This document shows positions 6,025 through 14,830 of a stretch of DNA of 30,748 nucleotides, piece after piece. Location of the stretch: assembly GCA_900756555.1 (NCBI GenBank), contig CAAEKP010000112.1:1-30748 (forward strand), in the 5' to 3' direction. Position 1 is the stretch's first letter, and the number at the start of each line of letters is the position of its first letter. The position numbers were made by a program, and so were the translations under genes. Source of the stretch: Peptococcaceae bacterium. GTDB lineage: Bacteria; Bacillota; Peptococcia; Peptococcales; Peptococcaceae. The notes below the pieces were generated by a model, which saw only the letters and a program-made list of their open reading frames with translations, did no database searches and was not told the origin of the DNA.

Positions 6025-6308
6025 TGGAAGCACGTGACATTATTATCAGACCTGTTGTAACAGAAAAATCCGTTTCCTTAATGGAACATAATAAATATGT
6101 TTTCAAAGTTGCTTTAAGCGCTAATAAAATTGAAATCAAAAAAGCTATTGAAGAAATCTTCAAAGTTAAAGTTGTTGGTGTCAACACTGTTCGCGTAAAA
6201 GGTAAAGTGAAACGTATGGGCCGTTCTGAAGGCAGAACTTCTGACTACAAAAAAGCCATTGTTCAGTTAGCTGAAGGCGATTCTATTGAAGTTTTTGAAG
6301 GTATGTAA
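6024..6308 (+). CDS. rplW: 50S ribosomal protein L23
   Basis: The 94-residue protein has the family opening IIIRPVVTEKS and the C-terminal strand VNTVRVKGKVKR. L23 sits at the tunnel exit and docks signal recognition particle and trigger factor. Its ATG shares a base with the rplD stop. A GAGGTG inside the end of rplD supplies the ribosome binding site. Confidence 0.98.
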   Translation: MEARDIIIRPVVTEKSVSLMEHNKYVFKVALSANKIEIKKAIEEIFKVKVVGVNTVRVKGKVKRMGRSEGRTSDYKKAIVQLAEGDSIEVFEGM

Positions 6309-6348
6309 TCTGAAATAATTTGATACAATCCAGAAGGAGGGAACTGCA

Positions 6349-7182
6349 ATGGCAGTAAAAAGTTTTAAGCCTACTTCTCCTGGTAGACGTCAGATGACCG
6401 TTTCCGCATTTGAAGAAATCACAGCAAGCAAACCAGAAAAATCTTTACTGGCTCCTATGAAGAAAAAAGCCGGTAGAAATGCTCATGGTTGCATCACTGT
6501 TCGTCATCATGGTGGCGGTCACAAAAGACAGTACCGGGTAATTGACTTTAAACGTAATAAAGACAATATTCCAGCCAGAGTTGCTACGATTGAATACGAT
6601 CCAAACCGTTCCGCACGTATCGCACTGCTGAACTATGCTGATGGTGAAAAAAGATATATCATCGCACCAAACGGTTTAAAAGTTGGGGACGTAATCGTAT
6701 CTGGTCCTGAATCCGATATCAAGGTTGGTAACTGCTTACCAATCGCCAACATTCCAGTTGGTACCGTAATTCACAACGTTGAATTAAAACCACAGAAAGG
6801 CGCTCAGTTGTGCCGTGCTGCTGGTGCTTCCGCTCAGTTAATGGCGAAAGAAGATAAATATGCACACTTAAGACTGCCATCCGGCGAAATGAGATTAGTT
6901 CTGACTACTTGCCGTGCTACTGTTGGTCAGGTAGGTAACCTGGAACATGAAATCATTAACATCGGTAAAGCCGGTCGTACCCGTTGGATGGGTGTTAGAC
7001 CTACCGTTCGCGGTTCTGTAATGAACCCTAACGATCATCCACACGGTGGTGGTGAAGGCCGTGCGCCAGTTGGTCGCAAATGTCCAGTTAGCCCATGGGG
7101 TAAATCTGCACATGGCGGCAACACTCGTAAGAAAAACAATGTAAATGATAAATATATCGTTAAGTCACGTAAGTCCAAGTAA
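6349..7182 (+). CDS. rplB: 50S ribosomal protein L2
   Basis: The 277-residue protein has normal length and the C-terminal signature HPHGGGEGRAPVGR, which includes the histidine region near the peptidyl-transferase centre. L2 is needed for subunit association and peptide bond formation. AGAAGGAGGG lies before the ATG. It follows rplW by 40 bases in the standard S10 order. Confidence 0.98.
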   Translation: MAVKSFKPTSPGRRQMTVSAFEEITASKPEKSLLAPMKKKAGRNAHGCITVRHHGGGHKRQYRVIDFKRNKDNIPARVATIEYDPNRSARIALLNYADGEKRYIIAPNGLKVGDVIVSGPESDIKVGNCLPIANIPVGTVIHNVELKPQKGAQLCRAAGASAQLMAKEDKYAHLRLPSGEMRLVLTTCRATVGQVGNLEHEIINIGKAGRTRWMGVRPTVRGSVMNPNDHPHGGGEGRAPVGRKCPVSPWGKSAHGGNTRKKNNVNDKYIVKSRKSK

Positions 7183-7209
7183 CTTGCGCGAAGGGAGGCA
7201 ATTATCCTC

Positions 7210-7494
7210 ATGAGTAGATCTTTGAAAAAAGGACCTTTCGTTGAAGAGAAGTTGTACAACAGAATCGTGGCTATGAATGAGTCTGGTGACAAAAAAGTTA
7301 TCAAGACTTGGTCCCGTAGTTCTACAATCTTCCCGGAATTCATTGGTCATACAATTGCTGTTCATGATGGTCGTAAACATGTGCCTGTTTATGTAACTGA
7401 AGATATGGTTGGACATAAACTGGGTGAATTTGCGCCAACACGTACTTTTAAAGGCCACGGTGACCACACCGAACGGTCAACTTCCTTGAAGTAG
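7210..7494 (+). CDS. rpsS: 30S ribosomal protein S19
   Basis: The 94-residue protein starts SRSLKKGPFV and carries WSRSSTIFPEFIGHTIAVH, the S19 signature. With S13 it forms the head of the small subunit near the A-site tRNA. The ATG follows GGGAGG by about 11 bases. The C-terminal tail is basic, as usual. Confidence 0.98.
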   Translation: MSRSLKKGPFVEEKLYNRIVAMNESGDKKVIKTWSRSSTIFPEFIGHTIAVHDGRKHVPVYVTEDMVGHKLGEFAPTRTFKGHGDHTERSTSLK

Positions 7495-7516
7495 AAATAA
7501 GAGAGGGGGTTTCGCA

Positions 7517-7849
7517 ATGGAAGCGAAAGCTGTCGCTAAATTCGTAAGAATTTCTCCTAGAAAAGCACGTCAGGTTGTTGACTTGATTCGTGGCAAAAGC
7601 GTTGGAGAAGCATACGCGATTTTGAAATTTACACCTCACAAAGGTGCTGCTTTAGTAGAAAAAGTATTAAAATCTGCTGTAGCTAATGCTGAACACAACT
7701 ACAACATGAATGTTGATGAGTTGTACATCAGCACAGCCTATGTTGATCAGGGAGCTTCTTTAAAAAGATTCAAACCTAGAGCAATGGGCAGAGCAGATGG
7801 TATCCGTAAGAGAACAAGCCATATTACTGTAATGGTTAGCGAAAGATAA
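7517..7849 (+). CDS. rplV: 50S ribosomal protein L22
   Basis: The 110-residue protein carries SPRKARQVVDLIRGK near its start and the tunnel-loop end KRTSHITVMV. L22 contacts all 23S domains and, with L4, narrows the exit tunnel, where loop changes give macrolide resistance. No loop deletion is apparent. GAGAGGGGG precedes the start. Confidence 0.98.
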   Translation: MEAKAVAKFVRISPRKARQVVDLIRGKSVGEAYAILKFTPHKGAALVEKVLKSAVANAEHNYNMNVDELYISTAYVDQGASLKRFKPRAMGRADGIRKRTSHITVMVSER

Positions 7850-7863
7850 GGAGGGATCACTCA

Positions 7864-8529
7864 GTGGGTCAAAAGGTAAGTCCTAAAGGAATGCGTATCG
7901 GCGTCATTAAAGACTGGGACGCTAGATGGTATGCTGATAAGAATTATGTAGAACTCCTCCATGAAGATCTGAAGGTCCGTAAGTTTGTTAAAGCCAAATT
8001 ATTTGAAAGCGGCGTTTCTGAAATTATCACTGAAAGAACTGGTAACACCAAACTGAGAGTGACAATTCATACAGCAAAACCTGGCATCGTTATTGGTGCA
8101 AAAGGTTCCGAAATCGAAAAACTGCGTAAAGAACTGGAAGCCATGACTGGCAAACAGGTAAATATCAACATTCAGGAAGTTAAACGTCCAGAAGCTAACG
8201 CTCAGTTAGTTGCTGAAGCTACTGCTGCTCAGTTAGTTAGACGTGTAGCTTTCCGTAGAGCTATGAAACAGGCTGTTGGTAGAGCCCTGAAATCTGGTGC
8301 TGAAGGTATTAAAATTGCAATCTCCGGTCGTCTGGCTGGTGCTGATATCGCTCGTACTGAATGGTACAGCGAAGGCAAAGTGCCTCTGGCAACACTGCGC
8401 GCTGACATTGATTACGGTTTCGCAGAAGCAGATACAACTTATGGTAAAATCGGCGTAAAAGTTTGGATCTACAAAGGGGAAGTTCTTCCTGAAGCGAAAA
8501 ACGCTCAAGCTAAGGAAGGAGGCAACTAA
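7864..8529 (+). CDS. rpsC: 30S ribosomal protein S3
   Basis: The 221-residue protein has a KH domain with GIVIGAKGSEIEKLRKEL at about residues 76-93 and the C-terminal S3 domain. It forms part of the mRNA entry site. A GTG start at 7864 is supported by GGAGGGA and the family N-terminus, GQKVSPKGMRIG. It lies 14 bases after rplV. Confidence 0.97.
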   Translation: MGQKVSPKGMRIGVIKDWDARWYADKNYVELLHEDLKVRKFVKAKLFESGVSEIITERTGNTKLRVTIHTAKPGIVIGAKGSEIEKLRKELEAMTGKQVNINIQEVKRPEANAQLVAEATAAQLVRRVAFRRAMKQAVGRALKSGAEGIKIAISGRLAGADIARTEWYSEGKVPLATLRADIDYGFAEADTTYGKIGVKVWIYKGEVLPEAKNAQAKEGGN

Positions 8530-8531
8530 TC

Positions 8532-8960
8532 ATGTTGGTGCCAAAGAGAGTAAAATGGCGTAGACCACATCGTGCCAGCTTAAAAGGCGATGCACATAAA
8601 GGTACAAAAGTAACATACGGTGATTACGGTTTGCAGGCTCTGGAAGGTGCATGGATTACCAGCCGCCAGATCGAAGCTGCCCGTATCGCGATGACACGTT
8701 ACATCAAACGTGGTGGTAAAGTTTGGATTAAAATTTTCCCAGACAAACCTGTAACAGCAAAACCTGCTGAAGTACGTATGGGTTCCGGGAAAGGTGCTCC
8801 AGATTACTGGGTTGCTGTAGTAAAACCTGGCAGAGTAATGTTTGAACTGTCTGGGGTTCCAGAAGAAGTAGCAAGAGAAGCTCTGCGTTTAGCTATGCAC
8901 AAATTGCCAGTTAAATGTAAATTCGTGAAAAAAGAAGGCGGTGACGTAAATGAAGGTTAA
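8532..8960 (+). CDS. rplP: 50S ribosomal protein L16
   Basis: The 142-residue protein has the L16 opening MLVPKRVKWRRPHR, the segment GLQALEGAWITSRQIEAAR, and MGSGKGAPDYWVAVVKPGR around the A-site finger. L16 positions tRNA on the large subunit. AAGGAGGC at the end of rpsC gives the ribosome binding site. Its 3' end overlaps rpmC by 11 bases, so the two are probably translationally coupled. Confidence 0.98.
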   Translation: MLVPKRVKWRRPHRASLKGDAHKGTKVTYGDYGLQALEGAWITSRQIEAARIAMTRYIKRGGKVWIKIFPDKPVTAKPAEVRMGSGKGAPDYWVAVVKPGRVMFELSGVPEEVAREALRLAMHKLPVKCKFVKKEGGDVNEG

Positions 8961-9150
8961 TGTATTGAGAGATTTAAGTACAGCTGAATTAGAAAAGAAG
9001 GTTGTAGATCTCAAAGTAGAACTCTTTAATTTGCGTTTCCAGATGGCTACTGGCCAGTTAGAAAACCCAATGAAAATTAAAGAAATCCGTAAAGATATTG
9101 CAAAAGCAAAAACAATTTTACGGGAACGTGAAATTAAAGAACAGGCCTAG
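8950..9150 (+). CDS. rpmC: 50S ribosomal protein L29
   Basis: The 66-residue, mostly helical protein has the L29 pattern: LRDLSTAELEKKVVDLK, then LFNLRFQMATGQLENPMKIK and a second helix. It lies next to L23 at the tunnel exit. It starts inside the last codons of rplP. Confidence 0.97.
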   Translation: MKVNVLRDLSTAELEKKVVDLKVELFNLRFQMATGQLENPMKIKEIRKDIAKAKTILREREIKEQA

Positions 9151-9172
9151 GCTCAAGTGAGGAGGTTACAAC

Positions 9173-9433
9173 GTGGAAAGAGGAAATCGTAAAGTTCGTT
9201 ACGGCGTAGTCGTAAGCGACAAAATGGACAAAACTGTTACAGTTTCTGTCGAAAGCCATTTCCGTCACCCTCTGTATGGTAAAATCACAGCTATGAGCAA
9301 AAAATATAAAGCTCATGATGAAGAAAATACCTGCAAAGTGGGAGATAAAGTAAAAATTATGGAAACACGCCCACTGAGTAAAGATAAAAGATGGCGTGTT
9401 GTAGAAATTACTGAAAAGGCTACAATCGTATAA
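9173..9433 (+). CDS. rpsQ: 30S ribosomal protein S17
   Basis: The 86-residue OB-fold protein has the signature GVVVSDKMDKTVTVSVE and the closing part ETRPLSKDKRWRVVEI. It is a primary 16S rRNA binder. The GTG start lies about seven bases after GAGGAGG. A small stem-loop directly follows the stop. Confidence 0.97.
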   Translation: MERGNRKVRYGVVVSDKMDKTVTVSVESHFRHPLYGKITAMSKKYKAHDEENTCKVGDKVKIMETRPLSKDKRWRVVEITEKATIV

Positions 9434-9454
9434 GTTGTGTAGTTTTTTCACAAC
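9434..9454 (+). other. Stem-loop between rpsQ and rplN
   Basis: GTTGTG pairs perfectly with CACAAC around TAGTTTTTT, right after the rpsQ stop. There is no T-run behind the stem, so it is not a good terminator. It may be an mRNA processing or stability site within the operon. Confidence 0.35.
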
Positions 9455-9483
9455 GAGATGTTGCCGGAAGGAGGTAACCTGAG

Positions 9484-9852
9484 ATGATCCAACAAGAAAC
9501 CAGACTGAAAGTCGGTGACAATACTGGTGCGAAAGAATTACTGTGCATCCGTGTACTGGGTGGTACAGGACGCCGTTATGCATCTGTAGGAGATATCATT
9601 ATTGCTTCTGTTAAAGAAGCAACACCTGGTGGCGTTGTCAAGAAGGGTGATGTAGTAAAAGCGGTAGTTGTCAGAACAAAAGAATCTGTTCGCAGACCTG
9701 ACGGCTCTTACATTCGCTTTAGCGAAAACGCAGCAGTTATCATCAAAGATGATAAAAGTCCAAAAGGGACTCGTATCTTTGGGCCGGTGGCCAGAGAACT
9801 GCGGGATAAAGATTTTATGAAAATTGTATCCCTGGCTCCTGAAGTTCTGTAA
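9484..9852 (+). CDS. rplN: 50S ribosomal protein L14
   Basis: The 122-residue protein, at the exact family length, has VGDNTGAKELLCIRVLGG and the closing FMKIVSLAPEVL. L14 bridges to the small subunit and is the landing site of the silencing factor RsfS. GGAAGGAGG precedes the ATG. Confidence 0.98.
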   Translation: MIQQETRLKVGDNTGAKELLCIRVLGGTGRRYASVGDIIIASVKEATPGGVVKKGDVVKAVVVRTKESVRRPDGSYIRFSENAAVIIKDDKSPKGTRIFGPVARELRDKDFMKIVSLAPEVL

Positions 9853-9878
9853 ACCGCGTAGCCTTGGAGGTGAATATA

Positions 9879-10193
9879 GTGGCGAAAATGAACGTTAAAA
9901 AAGGCGATGAAGTTATTGTAATCGCTGGTAAAGATAAAGGTAAAACTGGTAAAGTAATTCATGTAATTCCTAGCCAGGACAAAGTAGTAGTGGAAGGTGT
10001 TGCTGTTGCAAAACGTCACACCAAACCAACTCAGAAAATGCCACAGGGTGGTATTATTGAGAAAGAAGCAGCTATTCACGTATCTAACGTAATGCCTTTC
10101 TGCAGCACCTGCAAAAAGGGTGTAAGAGTAGCGCACACCGTTGAAAACGGTAAAAAAATTCGTGTTTGCCGTAAATGTGGTAAAGCACTGTAA
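9879..10193 (+). CDS. rplX: 50S ribosomal protein L24 with zinc-ribbon tail
   Basis: The 104-residue protein has a KOW motif, GDEVIVIAGKDKGKTGKVI, and helps start large-subunit assembly. The C-terminus carries two Cys pairs (FCSTC and RVCRKC) that could bind zinc, a variant found in part of the Firmicutes. The GTG at 9879, seven bases after GGAGGT, is preferred over reading from inside the ribosome binding site. Confidence 0.97.
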   Translation: MAKMNVKKGDEVIVIAGKDKGKTGKVIHVIPSQDKVVVEGVAVAKRHTKPTQKMPQGGIIEKEAAIHVSNVMPFCSTCKKGVRVAHTVENGKKIRVCRKCGKAL

Positions 10194-10226
10194 TCCATAG
10201 CTTTTATGGAAAGGAGGCATATTGAA

Positions 10227-10766
10227 ATGGCTAGATTAAAAGATAAATATCTGAATGAAGTAGTACCTGGCTTACAGGAACAGTTCAAATATACCAACGT
10301 AATGGCTATTCCAAAACTGGATAAAGTTGTTATCAACATCGGTCTGGGTGAAGTGACACAGAACCCTAAAGCTCTGGACGCTGCACTGAACGACCTGACT
10401 CTGATCACTGGTCAGAAACCTGTTGTAACCAGAGCAAAAAAATCTATTGCTGGTTTCAAATTAAGAGAAGGTATGCCGGTAGGCGTGAAAGTAACTCTGC
10501 GTGGCGACCGTATGTATGAGTTTGTTGACAGACTGCTGAGCGTAGCGCTGCCACGTGTTCGTGATTTCAGAGGTGTTTCTCCAAAATCTTTCGATGGCAG
10601 AGGAAATTACAGCCTAGGCTTAAAAGAACAGTTGATCTTCCCAGAAATCGAATATGATAAAATTGATAAACTCAGAGGTATGGAAATCGTTTTTGCAACA
10701 ACAGCAAAAACTGATGAAGAAGGCAGAGCATTGCTGAAACTCCTGGGTATGCCATTCGCAAGTTAA
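10227..10766 (+). CDS. rplE: 50S ribosomal protein L5
   Basis: The 179-residue protein matches L5 throughout, for example VMAIPKLDKVVINIGLGE and RVRDFRGVSPKSFDGRGNYS. L5 binds 5S rRNA and contacts P-site tRNA. The ATG at 10227 follows AAAGGAGG at normal distance. An upstream in-frame ATG at 10206 would place the ribosome binding site inside the gene. Confidence 0.98.
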   Translation: MARLKDKYLNEVVPGLQEQFKYTNVMAIPKLDKVVINIGLGEVTQNPKALDAALNDLTLITGQKPVVTRAKKSIAGFKLREGMPVGVKVTLRGDRMYEFVDRLLSVALPRVRDFRGVSPKSFDGRGNYSLGLKEQLIFPEIEYDKIDKLRGMEIVFATTAKTDEEGRALLKLLGMPFAS

Positions 10767-10785
10767 TTGATTAGGAGGTAATCCT

Positions 10786-10965
10786 GTGGCAAAAACATCC
10801 ATGAAAGTGCGTAGAGCACCTAAATACAAAGTAAGAGAAGTAAATAGATGTAAAGTTTGCGGACGTCCACATGCATATATGCGTAAATTTGGTCTTTGCA
10901 GAGTATGTTTCCGTGAATTAGCTTATCAAGGCCAACTGCCTGGCGTAACAAAAGCCAGCTGGTAA
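10786..10965 (+). CDS. rpsN: 30S ribosomal protein S14, zinc type (S14Z)
   Basis: The 59-residue protein starts at GTG, eight bases after AGGAGG. It is the short, zinc-binding form: RCKVCGRPH and GLCRVCF give four Cys ligands (about residues 22, 25, 38 and 41). It ends GQLPGVTKASW, as usual. Some genomes also carry a longer Cys-free paralogue used during zinc shortage, and none is in this window. Confidence 0.97.
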   Translation: MAKTSMKVRRAPKYKVREVNRCKVCGRPHAYMRKFGLCRVCFRELAYQGQLPGVTKASW

Positions 10966-10995
10966 AACCTAATGTATGGAAGGGGGTCGCTGTAA

Positions 10996-11394
10996 ATGGT
11001 AATGACAGATCCAATTGCAGATTTTTTAACAAGAATTCGTAATGCAAATATGGTTATGCACGAGAAAGTAGAAATTCCTGCTTCCAAAACCAAGATTGCT
11101 CTGGCTGAAATCCTGAAAAATGAAGGTTTCATTAAAGATTACGAGCAGATTGAAGATGGAAAACAGGGCATCATCCGTGTATACTTAAAATATGGTTCTA
11201 ACCGTGAAAAAGTTATTTCTGGCTTGAAACGTATTAGTAAACCAGGTCTGAAAGTATATTGCAAAAAAGACGAGATTCCAAAAGTATTAGGTGGTTTGGG
11301 GATTGCAGTAATCTCTACCTCTAAAGGAATCATGACAGATAAAGAGGCTCGTAAGCTTGGCTTAGGCGGCGAAGTTATCTGTTACGTATGGTAA
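10996..11394 (+). CDS. rpsH: 30S ribosomal protein S8
   Basis: The 132-residue protein has the S8 signature STSKGIMTDKEARKLGLGG near the end. S8 organises the central 16S domain, and in Escherichia coli it represses the spc operon. The first ATG at 10996 lies nine bases from AGGGGG, and a second in-frame ATG two codons later is possible. It follows rpsN by 30 bases. Confidence 0.98.
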   Translation: MVMTDPIADFLTRIRNANMVMHEKVEIPASKTKIALAEILKNEGFIKDYEQIEDGKQGIIRVYLKYGSNREKVISGLKRISKPGLKVYCKKDEIPKVLGGLGIAVISTSKGIMTDKEARKLGLGGEVICYVW

Positions 11395-11427
11395 GATCAA
11401 TAAACAAGTAGTTCAGGAGGTGCAAAA

Positions 11428-11964
11428 ATGTCCCGAATTGGTAAACTTCCTATTAGCATTGTTGACGGTGTTGAAGTAACAATCGCTGAAGGTAACTATG
11501 TAACTGTAAAAGGTCCTAAAGGTCAGTTGGAAAAACAGTTGCATCCTGATATGATTCTGGAACAGGAAAATGGCCAGGTTAAGGTTATTTGTCCTAGTGA
11601 AGATAAAAATGCACTGTGGGGCTTAACCCGGACACTGTTAAACAACATGGTTATTGGGGTAACCCAGGGTTATTCTAAAAGCCTGGAACTGATTGGTGTA
11701 GGTTACAGAGCACAGATGCAGGGTAAAAAACTGGTTCTGCAGGTTGGTTTATCTCACCCTGTTGAATTTGAACCAGAAGACGGAATGGAACTTGAAGTTC
11801 CTGCTCCAACTCAGATTATCGTAAAAGGTATCGATAAAGAAAAAGTTGGTAGCTTAGCTGCAAATATCCGCGCTGTCCGCGAACCAGAACCTTACAAAGG
11901 TAAAGGTATTCGTTATGCAGGCGAAGTTGTTAAATTGAAAGCTGGTAAATCTGGCGGTAAATAA
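11428..11964 (+). CDS. rplF: 50S ribosomal protein L6
   Basis: The 178-residue protein has two similar alpha/beta halves and the C-terminal signature PEPYKGKGIRYAGE. L6 sits near the sarcin-ricin loop, where elongation factors bind. CAGGAGG precedes the ATG. In the 51-base gap that follows, CCTCT-AGTT-AGAGG can form a small hairpin. Confidence 0.98.
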   Translation: MSRIGKLPISIVDGVEVTIAEGNYVTVKGPKGQLEKQLHPDMILEQENGQVKVICPSEDKNALWGLTRTLLNNMVIGVTQGYSKSLELIGVGYRAQMQGKKLVLQVGLSHPVEFEPEDGMELEVPAPTQIIVKGIDKEKVGSLAANIRAVREPEPYKGKGIRYAGEVVKLKAGKSGGK

Positions 11965-12015
11965 TAGCCGTTCCTCTAGTTAGAGGGCCAGCTCCAATGA
12001 GAGGAGTGAAGTAAC

Positions 12016-12369
12016 GTGATTAAGCAAACCCCTAGAAAAGCCATTCGCCAGAAAAAACACTGGAGAACAAGAAATAAAATCAAGGGTACTGCAGTAAGAC
12101 CACGTTTAGCAGTATTCAGAAGCAGCCAGCACATGTATGCTCAGATCATTGATGATACTGAAGGCAAAACACTGGTAGCAGCTTCTACTTTAGAAGTAAA
12201 AGTTGACGGTACAAAAACTGATGCTGCGAAAGCAGTTGGTGAAGCTGTTGCAAAAAAAGCACTGGAAAAAGGTATCGATAAAGTAGTATTTGACCGGGGT
12301 GGTAACCTCTATCATGGCCGTATCAAAGCGCTGGCTGAAGGCGCTAGAGAAGCCGGTCTTGACTTCTAA
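12016..12369 (+). CDS. rplR: 50S ribosomal protein L18
   Basis: The 117-residue protein starts at GTG after GAGGAG. It shows the L18 pattern: RLAVFRSSQHMYAQIIDD in the middle and YHGRIKALAEGAREAGLDF at the end. L18 binds 5S rRNA with L5. Family length is normal. Confidence 0.97.
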   Translation: MIKQTPRKAIRQKKHWRTRNKIKGTAVRPRLAVFRSSQHMYAQIIDDTEGKTLVAASTLEVKVDGTKTDAAKAVGEAVAKKALEKGIDKVVFDRGGNLYHGRIKALAEGAREAGLDF

Positions 12370-12393
12370 TCAATGACGAAGGAGGGAAAGATA

Positions 12394-12894
12394 TTGGCAA
12401 GATTAGATGCTAACAACTATGAATTAAAAGAAAAAGTTGTACAGATCAACCGTGTAGCGAAAACTGTTAAAGGTGGTCGTCGCATGAGCTTCAGTGCTCT
12501 GGTTGTAGTGGGCAACGAAAACGGTATTGTTGGTGTTGGTATGGGGAAAGCAAACGAAGTACCGGAAGCAATCCGTAAAGGCATCGAAGATGCGAAGAAA
12601 AATCTGATTGAAGTACCTGTAGTAAATGGTACAATTCCACACGGACTGGTTGGCCGTTATGGCGCAGGCCGCGTAATGATGAGACCAGCTGCTGAAGGTA
12701 CTGGCGTTATCGCTGGTGGCGCAGTACGTGCGGTTGTTGAATTGGCAGGTATTAAAAATATCTTAGCAAAATCTCTGGGTTCTGACACAAGTATGAACAT
12801 CGTAAAAGCTACTATTCAGGGCTTAGCTTCCATGAAGAGAGTAGAAGATGTTGCAAAACTGCGTGGTAAAACCGTTGAGGAAATCTTAGGTTAA
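12394..12894 (+). CDS. rpsE: 30S ribosomal protein S5
   Basis: The 166-residue protein has RMSFSALVVVGNENGIVGVG and VMMRPAAEGTGVIAGGAVR, both S5 hallmarks, which line the mRNA entry and decoding region. I chose the TTG at 12394, seven bases after AAGGAGGG, which yields ARLDANNYELKEK. The ATG at 12373 has no ribosome binding site and lies in front of the AAGGAGGG. Confidence 0.96.
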   Translation: MARLDANNYELKEKVVQINRVAKTVKGGRRMSFSALVVVGNENGIVGVGMGKANEVPEAIRKGIEDAKKNLIEVPVVNGTIPHGLVGRYGAGRVMMRPAAEGTGVIAGGAVRAVVELAGIKNILAKSLGSDTSMNIVKATIQGLASMKRVEDVAKLRGKTVEEILG

Positions 12895-12907
12895 GGGGGA
12901 TTCTGAG

Positions 12908-13087
12908 ATGGCACAGCTTAAAATTACTTTGAAAAAAAGTGTGATCGGTTCATCTGAAAGACAGAGAAATGTTGTAAAAGCCCTCGGCCTCAAGAAAACA
13001 AATAGTTCTGTAGTTCAAGACGACACAGCTGTTATCAGAGGTATGATTGCAAAAGTCAATCACTTAGTAAGTGTTGAAGAAGTATAA
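12908..13087 (+). CDS. rpmD: 50S ribosomal protein L30
   Basis: The 59-residue protein reads AQLKITLKKSVIGSSERQ, then VVKALGLKKTNSSVVQDD, then IRGMIAKVNHLVSVEEV, the standard short bacterial L30. AAGGGGG lies about nine bases before the ATG. It fills the gap between rpsE and rplO, as in other spc operons. Confidence 0.97.
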   Translation: MAQLKITLKKSVIGSSERQRNVVKALGLKKTNSSVVQDDTAVIRGMIAKVNHLVSVEEV

Positions 13088-13111
13088 GCTTAATATAGGA
13101 GGTGTTTTTAA

Positions 13112-13558
13112 GTGAAACTCCATGAGCTAAAACCTGCTGAAGGTGCAAAACAGGCACCAAAGCGTAAAGGTAGAGGTATTGGTTCCGGTCTGGGTAAAAC
13201 AGCCGGTAAAGGTCATAAAGGTCAGAAAGCTCGTTCTGGCGGCGGTAAAGGTCCAGCTTTTGAAGGTGGTCAGACTCCATTGCAGCGTCGTATGCCAAAA
13301 AGAGGATTTACCAATGCAATCTTTAAAGTAGAATATACAGAAGTAAATCTGGATCGTTTGGAACGGTTCGAAGCAAATACTGAAATTACACCAGAGCTGT
13401 TATTTGACAACGGTATCGTAAAACAGGTTAAAAACGGTGGCGTTAAAATCCTGGGCAATGGCGAAGTTACAAAAGCATTCACTGTAAAAGCTAATGCTTT
13501 CAGTAAATCCGCACAGGAAAAAATCGAAGCAGCCGGTGGTCGGGTTGAGGTGATTTAA
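13112..13558 (+). CDS. rplO: 50S ribosomal protein L15
   Basis: The 148-residue protein begins at GTG after AGGAGG. It has the Gly/Lys-rich N-terminal extension RKGRGIGSGLGKTAGKGHKG and the C-terminal FSKSAQEKIEAAGG. L15 is a late assembly organiser. The last codons contain the GAGGTG that serves secY one base downstream. Confidence 0.98.
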   Translation: MKLHELKPAEGAKQAPKRKGRGIGSGLGKTAGKGHKGQKARSGGGKGPAFEGGQTPLQRRMPKRGFTNAIFKVEYTEVNLDRLERFEANTEITPELLFDNGIVKQVKNGGVKILGNGEVTKAFTVKANAFSKSAQEKIEAAGGRVEVI

Positions 13559-13559
13559 G

Positions 13560-14810
13560 TTGTTATCAACTCTCAAAAGTGCAGTAAAAGCTGAGGATAC
13601 CCGCAAGAAAATTCTTTTCACACTGATGATGTTTCTGGTGTTCCGTATCGGCGCTCATATTCCAGTACCTGGGATTGACAGCACTGTAATTGCGGAATTG
13701 ACAAATCAGGCAAAATTATTGGGCTTCTTTGATATGGTATCTGGTGGTGCCTTTAAGAATTTCTCTATTTTTGCAATGAGTATCACACCATACATCAATG
13801 CATCGATTATCATGCAGTTGCTGACAGTTATTGTTCCTAAACTGGAACAGCTGGCAAAAGAAGACCGGAAAAAGATTGTTGAGTATACCAGATATTTAAC
13901 TGTTGTCTTGGCGTTCATTCAGGCAATCGGCGTTTCCTTTGGTTTCAAAAAAGCGTTGATCGATCCTTCTTTCGGAAGTATTGCTTTGATCGCTTTAACA
14001 TTAACAGCTGGTACAGCATGCTTAATGTGGATTGGTGAGTTGATTACAGAGAAAGGAATCGGTAATGGGATTTCTTTAATCATCTTTGCTGGTATCGTTT
14101 CTCGTCTTCCTCATGGGTTGTACTACCTGTACACCTATGTTTCAAACAATGGTGCAATGGGCTTCTTAGTAGTATTACTGTTCGCAGTAATCGCGCTGGC
14201 TTCTATCGTAGCTGTTGTAGCAATTCAGGAAGGTCAGAGAAGAATTCCTGTACAGTATGCAAAACGTGTGGTTGGCCGTAAAGTATATGGCGGTCAGTCC
14301 ACTCACATTCCTATTAAAGTAAACTCCGCAGGGGTTATTCCAATTATCTTTGCGATGTCTATTTTAATGTTCCCTGGTACCATAGCTTCCTTCTTCCCAG
14401 ATGCGGGCTTTGCAGGGACAATTCAGAGACTGTTTGACTATCGCGGTGCGTTCTATAACATTTTATATGCACTGCTGATCGTTTTCTTCACCTACTTCTA
14501 TTCTGCGATTACTTTTAATCCAGTGGATGTAGCGGAAAACATCAAGAAAAACGGTGGCTTTATTCCTGGCTTACGTCCAGGCAGACCAACTTCTGATTAC
14601 ATTGCCAAGGTAATGGGCCGGATTACACTGTTTGGTGCAATCTTCCTGGCAATCATTGCTGTTTTACCAGCACTGATCGCTGCGATTATGGGCTTAGACA
14701 TTTCCTTCGGTGGTACAGCGTTGCTGATTGTAGTTGGGGTTGCGTTAGATACAATGAAACAGCTGGAAGCTTCTCTGCTGATGCGCAGTTACGAAGGTTT
14801 TATGAAATAA
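13560..14810 (+). CDS. secY: Preprotein translocase subunit SecY
   Basis: The 416-residue channel protein of the Sec translocon moves unfolded proteins across, or into, the membrane together with SecE, SecG and SecA. It has the expected ten hydrophobic segments, the plug-region motif FKNFSIFAMSITPYINASI and the cytoplasmic loop AKRVVGRKVYGGQSTHIP. It starts at TTG, seven bases after GAGGTG in rplO, and no ATG fits. Close spacing suggests translational coupling with rplO. Confidence 0.97.
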   Translation: MLSTLKSAVKAEDTRKKILFTLMMFLVFRIGAHIPVPGIDSTVIAELTNQAKLLGFFDMVSGGAFKNFSIFAMSITPYINASIIMQLLTVIVPKLEQLAKEDRKKIVEYTRYLTVVLAFIQAIGVSFGFKKALIDPSFGSIALIALTLTAGTACLMWIGELITEKGIGNGISLIIFAGIVSRLPHGLYYLYTYVSNNGAMGFLVVLLFAVIALASIVAVVAIQEGQRRIPVQYAKRVVGRKVYGGQSTHIPIKVNSAGVIPIIFAMSILMFPGTIASFFPDAGFAGTIQRLFDYRGAFYNILYALLIVFFTYFYSAITFNPVDVAENIKKNGGFIPGLRPGRPTSDYIAKVMGRITLFGAIFLAIIAVLPALIAAIMGLDISFGGTALLIVVGVALDTMKQLEASLLMRSYEGFMK

Positions 14811-14830
14811 TCTGATTTGGAGGGATTGCA

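Noticed and set aside
12373..12393. Earlier ATG for rpsE
   Set aside because: It lies before its own AAGGAGGG and has no upstream ribosome binding site; the TTG at 12394 fits spacing and family length.
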